This document shows positions 1 to 6,800 of a stretch of DNA of 9,298 nucleotides, one piece after another. The notes beneath the pieces were generated by a model. That model had not been told where the DNA came from. It searched no databases and saw only the letters and a list, made by a program, of their open reading frames with translations. Each line of letters begins with the position of its first letter. Positions within the stretch are counted from its first letter, which is position 1. The DNA is taken from the NCBI GenBank assembly GCA_017881145.1, contig JADGRG010000487.1, forward strand, positions 1 to 9,298. Direction: 5' to 3'. A program made the translations under genes and the position numbers. This DNA is from Sandaracinaceae bacterium. GTDB lineage: Bacteria > Myxococcota_A > Polyangia > Polyangiales > JAFGIB01.

Positions 1-774
1 ATGAGCGACGCACCCAAACATCCACACGCTGCCGGCGCACGCCCTGGCGAAGAGTTGCCTCCAGTCGACGTCGCCGAGCGCGCTGGCGAGCGTACCGGCA
101 ACCCGCAAGTCCTTCACTCGCGGCTCTTCATGCAGATGCTGGTCTTCACCTGTGGCGAGGAGCTCAGCGCGTCGACTGCGCTCTCGGCCCTGCGCGCCGG
201 CCTGCTCGCGCGGCAGACCTCCGCCGTGATCTACGAGGACGTGAACGATCCGCGGGGCTTCGGTCTGCTGACCTGGAGCGAGGACCCAGCGCACTTCGTC
301 ACGAACGTGCGCCCCGTGTTGCAGGACCCGCGGCTCTCCGGCCTGCAACTCCGTCATGATCTTTCGATGCTCGGGCGCACCTACGCCACCGGTTTCGAGA
401 GCGATCTACGCTTCTGGCTGCTTGATCGGCCACGCGCCACAGTCCTGAACCCGGAGTGGCCGTGGGCCGTTTGGTATCCGCTGCGTCGTGTCGGGCCGTT
501 TGCTCGCTTGGCTGCTCCGGAGAAGGGCGCGATCATGGCCGAGCACGGTAAGATCGGACGTGCTTACGGTGAGCAGGATCTGGCCCACGATGTGCGCCTG
601 GCCTGCTACGGCCTGGACGCCAACGACAACGAATTCGTGATTGGGTTGATCGGCAAGGAGTTGCATCCGCTCTCGCACGTGGTCGAGACCATGCGGCGCA
701 CGCGCCAGACTGCCGAGTTCATGCAGCACATGGGACCATTTTTCGTGGGCCACGTGGTTGAGCGCCTCCCCTAA
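1..774 (+). CDS. Chlorite dismutase-family (Cld/HemQ-like) heme protein
   Basis: Cytoplasmic protein of 257 residues with the C-terminal signature of the Cld superfamily (dimeric alpha-beta-barrel heme proteins that include chlorite dismutases and coproheme decarboxylase HemQ). Visible landmarks are RLFMQ at 41-45, GRTYATGFESDL at 125-136, WYPLRR at 158-163 (matching the YPM-type segment that carries the catalytic Tyr of HemQ), EHGKIGRAYG at 181-190 with H182 as the likely proximal heme ligand, YGLDANDNEFV at 203-213, and GPFFVG at 245-250. Counting back from the GLD motif, the distal position that is Arg in true chlorite dismutases and Gln in Firmicutes HemQ falls on or near D197, with R199 close by, so chlorite dismutation should not be assumed. 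The first 35 or so residues are Pro/Ala/Glu-rich and look disordered. The ATG is the first base of the window, so its upstream signals cannot be seen and a different start is possible. Family assignment is firm; substrate and exact role are unknown. Confidence 0.82.
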   Translation: MSDAPKHPHAAGARPGEELPPVDVAERAGERTGNPQVLHSRLFMQMLVFTCGEELSASTALSALRAGLLARQTSAVIYEDVNDPRGFGLLTWSEDPAHFVTNVRPVLQDPRLSGLQLRHDLSMLGRTYATGFESDLRFWLLDRPRATVLNPEWPWAVWYPLRRVGPFARLAAPEKGAIMAEHGKIGRAYGEQDLAHDVRLACYGLDANDNEFVIGLIGKELHPLSHVVETMRRTRQTAEFMQHMGPFFVGHVVERLP

Positions 775-809
775 GCCAGCGCGCGAGGCAACGCAGCGCG
801 TATCAAGAC

Positions 810-836
810 GCCGATGTGGTGAAAATGCCGACGTGG
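810..836 (+). repeat. Imperfect 10-bp direct repeat upstream of the FHA gene
   Basis: GCCGATGTGG at 810-819 and GCCGACGTGG at 827-836 differ at one base and are spaced 17 bp start to start. The second copy overlaps the proposed -35 element. This could be a paired regulator-binding site, but with only two short copies chance is not excluded. Confidence 0.35.
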
Positions 837-862
837 ACGGTTCGGGCGGCCGTCTGTAGAAT
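834..862 (+). promoter_or_regulatory. Candidate sigma-70-type promoter of the FHA gene
   Basis: TGGACG (834-839, four of six matches to TTGACA) and TAGAAT (857-862, five of six matches to TATAAT) are separated by exactly 17 bp. Transcription would be expected to start near 868-870, only a few bases before the ATG at 875 and right at an alternative GTG at 869. No Shine-Dalgarno sequence stands between the -10 element and the start codon, which fits a very short leader or leaderless mRNA. Confidence 0.5.
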
Positions 863-874
863 CGTGGTGTGGTC

Positions 875-1525
875 ATGTCGAACCCTATGCTTGACGCTTC
901 ACTAGCCAAGAACCTCGTGCCTGAAGATGTCGCGGACTTGGCGAAGACCCGCCAACTCCGGGAGTTCCTTGCGAGTTACGGCGCCACGGCGTTCCTCCTG
1001 GTTCGCTTGGATGACCCCACCGGCGAGCTCGAGTCAGGCCTGGCCGCGCTGCGGACTGCGCAGAATTCGCGGGGCCAGGCGGAGCTCAACGTGCTCGGAT
1101 TCCACACGGTCGTCGCCAACGCCCGCGACCTGCCCATGGCAGTCGCGTCGGACGAGCGTGTGGATGCTGGTGTCGGTGAGCTGCGGCGCCGCCTCTCGCA
1201 GGGTCGCCACTTCGCCATCACGCTGGACAAGCGTGAGCACGATGGCTCCTACATGGATCGCATCTCCATCGGCCGGGCGCGCAACAAGGATGTCGTGCTG
1301 CGCGATCGCAGCGTCTCGAAGTTCCACGCCTGGTTCGAGCGCGGTGCGGCTGGCGCACTCTTGCTCGCCGATGCCGGCAGCAAGAACGGTACCAGCGTCA
1401 ACGGCGACCAGACCGTGCCGCGCGAGCTCGCAAATGTGAAGGCGGGCGATGTCGTGCGCTTCGGATCCGTCGAGGCGGTGATCTGCACACCGGACGCGCT
1501 CTGGCGCGCAGCGCAGCCGCGATAG
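875..1525 (+). CDS. FHA-domain protein with uncharacterised N-terminal region
   Basis: Protein of 216 residues from the ATG; a GTG two codons upstream (869) is an alternative start. The C-terminal half is a forkhead-associated domain, a phosphothreonine-binding module: SIGRAR (about 131-136, with R134), SVSKFHAWFE (146-155, with S148 and H151), and GSKNGTSVNG (168-177, with N171 and N176) are the standard phosphopeptide-loop residues, all present, so binding should be competent. FGSVEAVICTPDALW closes the domain. The first 120 residues (hydrophobic stretch ATAFLLVRLDD near 38-48, then an LRRRLSQGRHFAI segment near 103-115) match no domain I recognise. There is no signal peptide or membrane segment, so it is probably cytoplasmic. 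No Ser/Thr kinase or phosphatase is encoded nearby, so its phosphoprotein partner must be elsewhere. The flanking heme-protein and pdxJ genes give no clear functional hint. Confidence 0.9.
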   Translation: MSNPMLDASLAKNLVPEDVADLAKTRQLREFLASYGATAFLLVRLDDPTGELESGLAALRTAQNSRGQAELNVLGFHTVVANARDLPMAVASDERVDAGVGELRRRLSQGRHFAITLDKREHDGSYMDRISIGRARNKDVVLRDRSVSKFHAWFERGAAGALLLADAGSKNGTSVNGDQTVPRELANVKAGDVVRFGSVEAVICTPDALWRAAQPR

Positions 1526-1547
1526 CGCACACACCCGCCGAGCACTT

Positions 1548-1563
1548 GTTTCTAGATAGAAAC
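1548..1563 (+). repeat. Short A/T-rich inverted repeat between the FHA gene and pdxJ
   Basis: GTTTCT (1548-1553), a four-base loop AGAT, then AGAAAC (1558-1563) form a perfect 6-bp stem 23 bases after the FHA stop codon. It is a local A/T-rich patch in GC-rich DNA. It lacks a following T-run, so it is not a convincing intrinsic terminator; it could instead be an operator-like site. A second, weaker inverted repeat (GGCGCT at 1581-1586 with AGCGCC at 1607-1612, 20-base loop) lies in the same gap. Confidence 0.35.
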
Positions 1564-1640
1564 GCATGGATCGCGGTCCAGGCGCTTTGTTAATGCCGGC
1601 GTAGCTAGCGCCGTGCGTGCGTGCGGTGTAGACCAGCGTC

Positions 1641-2381
1641 GTGGTGCGGCTCAGCGTCAACGTGAACAAGGTCGCGACCGTGCGCAACTCGCGCGGCGGC
1701 GACGTCCCGAGCGTGTTGGACGCCGTGCGGGTGTGTCTCGATGCGGGTGCTCGGGGCATCACCGTGCATCCGCGCGCCGATGAGCGGCACATCACTGGCG
1801 CCGACGTGCGCGGCATTTCGAGCCTGCTAGCGCGCCGTGCAGAGCAGGGATTGGAGCTCAACATAGAGGGCGATCCTCGGCCGGATTGGCTCGCTCTGGT
1901 GCACGAGGTGCGGCCGCACCAGGCCACGCTCGTGCCGGTGCGGGTTGGCGAGATCACGAGCCAAGCTGGTTTTCGCGCCGACACCGACGAGAGCCCGATG
2001 CGCCGCGTCGTGACCGAGCTCCAGGCCAAAGGCATCCGTATCAGTGTCTTCGTCGACCCCGAAGAAGCCCCGATCCAATGGGCCAAGAGGGTCGGTGCTG
2101 ATCGCATCGAGCTCTACACCGAGCCCTTTGCGCGCAGCTTCGAACTAGGCCCGGCCGAAGGGCAGAAGAGCTTTGCGCGCTATGCCGCAGCGTCCCTGAT
2201 GGCAGAGCGGCTGGGCCTTGGCGTCAATGCCGGCCACGACCTCGATCTCGACAATCTCGTGCTCTTCAGAACACTGCCGCAGCTCGACGAAGTGTCGATC
2301 GGCCACGCGCTGATCAGCCGCGCCATCTTCGTTGGCCTCGGCCAGGTGGTGCGTGAGTATCTGCACGTGCTGCAGGGTTGA
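1641..2381 (+). CDS. pdxJ: Pyridoxine 5'-phosphate synthase PdxJ
   Basis: Catalyses the last step of DXP-dependent vitamin B6 synthesis, condensing 1-deoxyxylulose 5-phosphate with 3-amino-2-oxopropyl phosphate to pyridoxine 5'-phosphate; a cytoplasmic TIM barrel. Length 246 residues, against 243 in E. coli. By alignment with E. coli PdxJ the catalytic residues are present: H43 and H50 with R45 in TVHPRADERHI, E76 in LNIEGDP, T106 in EITSQAG, and H199 in VNAGHDL; IGHALISRA (220-228) closes the phosphate site. The DXP-contact pair Asp-His of E. coli is Asn9-Lys10 here, as in Bacteroidetes-type PdxJ, and the ELYTEPFA and LDEVSIGHALIS stretches also resemble that type. The start is GTG at 1641 (or the next codon, GTG 1644); an in-frame TAG nine bases earlier rules out anything longer. 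No clear ribosome binding site is visible; GTAGACC at 1626-1632 resembles a poor -10 element. pdxA and acpS are not adjacent. Confidence 0.96.
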   Translation: MVRLSVNVNKVATVRNSRGGDVPSVLDAVRVCLDAGARGITVHPRADERHITGADVRGISSLLARRAEQGLELNIEGDPRPDWLALVHEVRPHQATLVPVRVGEITSQAGFRADTDESPMRRVVTELQAKGIRISVFVDPEEAPIQWAKRVGADRIELYTEPFARSFELGPAEGQKSFARYAAASLMAERLGLGVNAGHDLDLDNLVLFRTLPQLDEVSIGHALISRAIFVGLGQVVREYLHVLQG

Positions 2382-2388
2382 GCGGCGC

Positions 2389-3786
2389 TCAAGGTTTGGC
2401 TTTTGCCTGACGCTTGCGGCGGGCGAGCGCGGCCAACGCGAGCACGGCGAGCCCGCCGCCCAGGCCAGGCAGCCCATCCCGCAAGCTGGGCGGCTTGCGT
2501 GCGCGCACTGCACTGTGCCGTGCATCGACACCGAGCTCGTTCTCGAAAGGGCCGCTGATGGCGAGCGTGAGCCCGTCGTGCTGGATGTTCACGAAGAGGG
2601 TCTTGCCGTCCGGCGTGAAACAGGGTCCCGCGAACTCGCTTGCGCTCAAGGCATTGCGCGCAAAGTCGACGACGCCGCCGTCCAGCGTGATGCGCCGTAG
2701 GAAGTTGCCGTCCAGGCCGTCCTCGGCGACGTAGATCTGGCCGCTCGGAGAGACAGTGAGGTTGTCGGGCATGTCGAGAAGAGCGGTGTCCGTGGCGTGA
2801 GCGATCAGCGTGAGCTCCGCGTGCTCGGCAGGTCGGTGCCGGAGTCTGAAGATCTGTCCACGGCCGATCGGGCCGCCGGTGGTGGCGCAGATGTAAGCAT
2901 CCTGGCCGGCGAGCCAAAGGCCCTCCGTGCGCACGAAGCGCGCCGCACCCGCCTGCCGCGCCTGCAACCGCACGTTGTCTTCGGTGGGATCCGCATCGGG
3001 GACATCCACCCAGCTGATCGACAGTCGATCGCGTAACGCCATGTTGTTGGTGTCGAAGCCTGGCTGCCCGGTGATCGCCAGCGCTTGCAGCGTGCCCACG
3101 AAAGGCTCCGTGGTCTGGCGCGGGACAAAGCGATAGAAGGCCGCGTCGTCGCGGTCTTCCGTGAGATATGCAATCTGGGTCTCGGGATCGACCGTTGCGG
3201 CTTCATGGCGGAAGCGGCCGTAGGTCTTGATCGGTCGAGCCGGTGCGACGTGATCAGCATCGGTCGGGCACAGAAACACGTACCCGTGGTGTGGAGCGAA
3301 GATCTCCTCGCAGGAGAGCCAGCCCCATGGAGAGAGCCCGCCCGCGCAGTTCCAGTGGGTGCCAGCGAGCACCAGGTTCTCGCGCTCGACGGAGAGAGTC
3401 TTTTCATCCAGCACGAGGCGCGTCACGCCTCCGAAAGCACCCGGGTCGTAAGCCTCGGCGGGCGCCTGCCCTGCGGCGTAGGCGCTGCTGGTGCCGTCAC
3501 CGGGGAAGAGCTCGTGATTGCGCATCAGTGCGAGCTTGCCGCCAGGCAGCGGGAACACACCCATCGCATCCGGATTGCCGGGCACTCTGTAGCCGTCGCT
3601 CATGGCGCTGCCGGTGCGAGACAGGATCCGGTAACTGAACCCGGGTGGCAGATCGAGAATGCGTTTCGGGTCGGCGATGAGTCTGCTCGGTGCGGCGTCG
3701 CTGGCGAGCGCGCTGGCTGCCTCGCCGAGCAGGAGCGGCAGGGTCGCGCTGCCGTGCAGAAAGGATCGTCGGGTCAGGCCGCGCAT
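2389..3786 (-). CDS. Tat-exported PhoX/DUF839-family phosphatase-like protein with C-terminal anchor
   Basis: A 465-residue member of the PhoX (DUF839) group, beta-propeller alkaline phosphatases that use Fe and Ca and are exported folded by the Tat system. The N-terminus has a classic twin-arginine motif, TRRSFLHG (5-12), then a hydrophobic stretch and an Ala-rich cleavage region near 25-32. Family motifs follow: HWNCAGGLSPWGWLSCEE (144-161), where C147 matches the iron-binding Cys of PhoX and E160/E161 follow; RFRHEAATVDP (191-201); YLTEDRDDAAFYRF (207-220); RTEGLW (286-291); DNLTVSPSGQIYVAEDG (341-357); EFAGPCFTPDGKTLFVNIQHDG (384-405). The C-terminus is unusual: GLPGLGGG, a hydrophobic run LAVLALAALA (about 446-455), then RRKRQAK, which looks like a membrane anchor or sorting tail. 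It starts 46 bases after the large lipoprotein gene and may share its transcript, but also has its own -10-like TAGAAT. It ends 7 bases from pdxJ, convergently. Phosphatase activity is inferred, and no Pho-box is seen. Confidence 0.85.
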   Translation of the reverse strand: MRGLTRRSFLHGSATLPLLLGEAASALASDAAPSRLIADPKRILDLPPGFSYRILSRTGSAMSDGYRVPGNPDAMGVFPLPGGKLALMRNHELFPGDGTSSAYAAGQAPAEAYDPGAFGGVTRLVLDEKTLSVERENLVLAGTHWNCAGGLSPWGWLSCEEIFAPHHGYVFLCPTDADHVAPARPIKTYGRFRHEAATVDPETQIAYLTEDRDDAAFYRFVPRQTTEPFVGTLQALAITGQPGFDTNNMALRDRLSISWVDVPDADPTEDNVRLQARQAGAARFVRTEGLWLAGQDAYICATTGGPIGRGQIFRLRHRPAEHAELTLIAHATDTALLDMPDNLTVSPSGQIYVAEDGLDGNFLRRITLDGGVVDFARNALSASEFAGPCFTPDGKTLFVNIQHDGLTLAISGPFENELGVDARHSAVRARKPPSLRDGLPGLGGGLAVLALAALARRKRQAKAKP

Positions 3787-3795
3787 CGCCGTCGG

Positions 3796-3801
3796 ATTCT
3801 A
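3796..3801 (-). promoter_or_regulatory. Candidate -10 element of the PhoX-like gene
   Basis: On the minus strand TAGAAT ends 9 bases before the ATG at 3786. It is identical to the -10 of the FHA gene and at a similar distance from the start. No good -35 is found at 16-18 bp spacing, and there is no Shine-Dalgarno sequence between it and the ATG. If used, transcription would begin within about 3 bases of the start codon. Confidence 0.35.
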
Positions 3802-3832
3802 CGCGTTCCGGCGCCGCACGCGAGCGCTGCCG

Positions 3833-6800
3833 TCATTCATCGCGCGCCGGGCGCATCCGGCTGTGAAACCACCGCCGATAGGCGAGCTCGCGGGCGGTCT
3901 GGTCGGGGGGCGCATGCCGGGTGCAGCGGGCACGTTCGCTTGAACCTTCGGGTGCGCCCCAGCGGATCTCCACACACTCATTTGGGTTGTAGGCGATCTC
4001 CAGCGCTTCCGCGCGCGACGTGACATCCATCAACGTGAGGGGTTGATGCGTTCCATCGCTGCGAGTGTAAGTGAAGGCACGAGACGCGAGCTCCTTGGCC
4101 AGCGCCTGCCGGACTTGCGCAGCGACGCGTGCGCTCTCTGCGCCGGCGGGCAGCGCGAAGCGCTCCGGCTTGTGCTCGATCCGTTCAGGCAGAGCCAGCA
4201 CCGTGTCGATGGCGATCAGCAGACGCATGTCGCGCGAGGGTGTGGCGTAGTCTTCCCAGGCGCCTTCGGTCTCGAAAATCCGTGCGCCGCGCGGCATTTC
4301 GACGACGGTGCGTGGATGCGCTCGCATGAAGGTTTCCCCGTTGTCGACCGCGAGCACGCGCCGCCGCACGGCTTCCTCCAGTGCGTCGACGAGGCTGCGC
4401 ATGCGCTCGTTCGGGTCGAGCGGCGTGGGGTTGATCAGTGCGTCCATGCGCTCGTAGAAGTCTTCCTTCTGGCCTGTGTATTGCTCCAGGCTGAAGCGCG
4501 GAAACTCGCGATTCTCGCGTAACGCATCGTTGTCGAGCGCGCTGATCTCGCGCTTTTGTCGGTCGTAACTGAGGGGGCGGAAGTGTTTGAAGCCTGCGCC
4601 CACGCTCTCGGTGCTGGGGTCGAAGAGAAACGAGCCCTGCCAGAAGCGGCGCCGGCCGATGGTGCCATCCGGTTGGGCCTCGGCAGCCATCAGCACGCCG
4701 TAGTGGCTGCCGGGGATCGACTCCTGCGCAAACCATCTCGAGATCATCATCACGTGTCCGTAGGGGTCCGCGTAGATGGTGCCTGGCGCGAGGGATGAAC
4801 GCGTGAGCGCCACGGGGTAGAGGTCGGTCGCGGAATCGTTCGGATGAGTGCGGCCCGTCGCAGAGTGCACGCCGGATCTGACGTCGCGATTGACGAACCT
4901 GTCGAAGGCCGCCACTGCATCGAGCTCTCCGCGCTCTGCGAAGGTGGAGGAGAGCTCCCCGCAGGTGGGTGGCTGGTGGGTGCGGCCACGTGAACAGCGC
5001 CGAAACGCGTACGGCAGCTTGAGCTTCCACGCGAAGTAGGCGCGGAGCGCGTAGGGTAGGTCGGCGCAGTCCGGTTCGATGACCAGCCTGTCGTCTTCGC
5101 CGAGTCCGAGGTGATCGTGAAGCAGGTTGCGGCTTGGATCGCGCAGCAGACTCTGCAGGTTCGTCCAGGTTTGTTCGTCGTCTGCCGGACCCATGAAGAG
5201 CTGCTCGACGAAGGCCGACCAGAGGTTCTCGGTGTCGCGCTCCCAGCGCCAGCGCGGTTCCCAGATGGGATCGGTCGGCCGAGCTTTGGGCTCTGCCAGC
5301 GGAGTTTCGTGCAAAAGGACACGCCGACACGCAAGCACGGTGTCTGCGTAGCCGAGCACCGCGGTGTAGCGGCCTGCCAAGGGCTTCGCGAGGCGTGCCA
5401 CGAGCGTTACCGGTGGCCCACCGCCGCCGAGGCGGGTTTCGTCGATCGGCACGGCAGCGCCGCTTGCATCGTAGAGTTGTAAGAGTGCTTCTGGATGCGA
5501 CACGCTGCTGGTTACGATGACGCGCAGCGGCTTGCCCTGCAGCGGTAGCGCGGGCGTGATGAAGATTCGCGTTTCTGCGTCATCCTTGCATTGCGCCGCG
5601 AGTGCGGGCGGTGCCGCTGACGGCTGCGGGCGCGGCAAGAGGTATGCCGAAAGCTCGGGTGGTGGTTGACGAGCGAATACGACCAGGCGGTCGAGGCGTT
5701 CCAAGAAGGCGGTGCGCGAGCTGCCACGGCCGACGTCCAGCGTGCTCACCACCGTGCGCTGGACGGACACCACGCTTTCTCCGCCGCCGTCGCAGGGCTG
5801 GGCGTAATCTCCGAGCGCATGCAGCGCCATCGGCACGCCTGCCTCGCTTCTGCCGAGGTAGAGCATGATGTGACCGGGTAGATGCAGCAGCACGACGCCG
5901 GTGCGGGCTGTCAGGTCGAGCCGACGGAGTTTCTCCGTTTCCGTAGCACCGCTTAGGTTCACGGCATACGAACCGGCCTCGGCCTGCCAACCGCTGTAGC
6001 GCGGCAGGGCCAGGTCGAAGGTGTCGAAGATGTCCACCAGCAGTCCCGAACAGTCGCGTCCGGCCCTCGCACCGCCCAAGCCGTAGGGTGAGTCGGCGAA
6101 GAGAAACGCCGCCGTCAACACCGCTCGGCGTGTGAGCGGGCGCTTGGTGGCAGCGAGTGTTGCTGGCGCTGCCACGCGCAGAAAGCCCGAAGCCGTGGCC
6201 AGGAGCGCTTGCCCGGAAGGCAAGAGCGGCAGTGTGGCGTGCTTCGGCAGCGTCAGCGCCGCTGCCACGCGCGTCGAGACGGGGGTGTCCTGGCTCGCGT
6301 AGAGGCGCGGGCCGTGCACCAAGGCGTCGATAAGGTCTTCGGGCACCGCTGGCGAGAGCTTGGCGTCGGCAGCCAAGAAGCCAAGCGAGTAGCGCGAACG
6401 CGCCAGCTGCAAACCGCCCTGGTTCGCACCGAGAAGCTCCACCACCTCCTGCGCTTGCAGTGTCCCGCAGGCATTCTTGTCGTAGGCCGGTTCAATCGGG
6501 AGTTTGTAGAGCGATCCGTCGAAGGGTCCGCAGCGCATGGCGGCAGGCGCGAGCACGACCCGCAGGCTAGTGTGCAAGGGTGGCATCGGCTCTGCGAAGG
6601 CCGAGAGCTGCGGCTGCGAGAGCGGCTGACCGGTGGCGTCGACGAGCTCGTGCTTCGCGAGCAGCGGCTGCATCTGCGTGAGACGCTCGCGGACATCGCT
6701 TGCGAGCAGCAGGGGATCGACCGGCACCGAGAGATCCCGCTGGCTGTAGACTTCGTGACCTGGGCGGCGACCGATCGCTGCGTCGTAGCGCGCGACGTCC

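Noticed and set aside
1..774. True oxygen-producing chlorite dismutase
   Set aside because: The distal Arg is not where expected, and no perchlorate or chlorate reductase genes are nearby.
777..800. GCGCG-rich inverted repeat after the Cld-family gene as a terminator
   Set aside because: Only about 5 bp of GC-only pairing and no T-run; such pairings are expected by chance in GC-rich DNA.
1034..2107. Minus-strand frame (357 codons) opposite the FHA gene and pdxJ
   Set aside because: Antisense to two genes with firm family assignments; no motif of its own.
2382..2410. Bidirectional terminator between the convergent pdxJ and PhoX-like genes
   Set aside because: The gap is 7 bases, and the only nearby hairpin (GGC-TTTT-GCC inside the PhoX-like coding end) has a 3-bp stem.
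3085..4023. Plus-strand open frame (312 codons) across the PhoX-like gene start and the lipoprotein 3' end
   Set aside because: It runs opposite two genes with clear family motifs and shows no domain of its own.
4185..5330. Minus-strand frame (381 codons) inside the lipoprotein gene
   Set aside because: Arg/Ala-rich low-complexity translation in an alternative frame of a continuous coding sequence; no frameshift is needed to explain the main gene.
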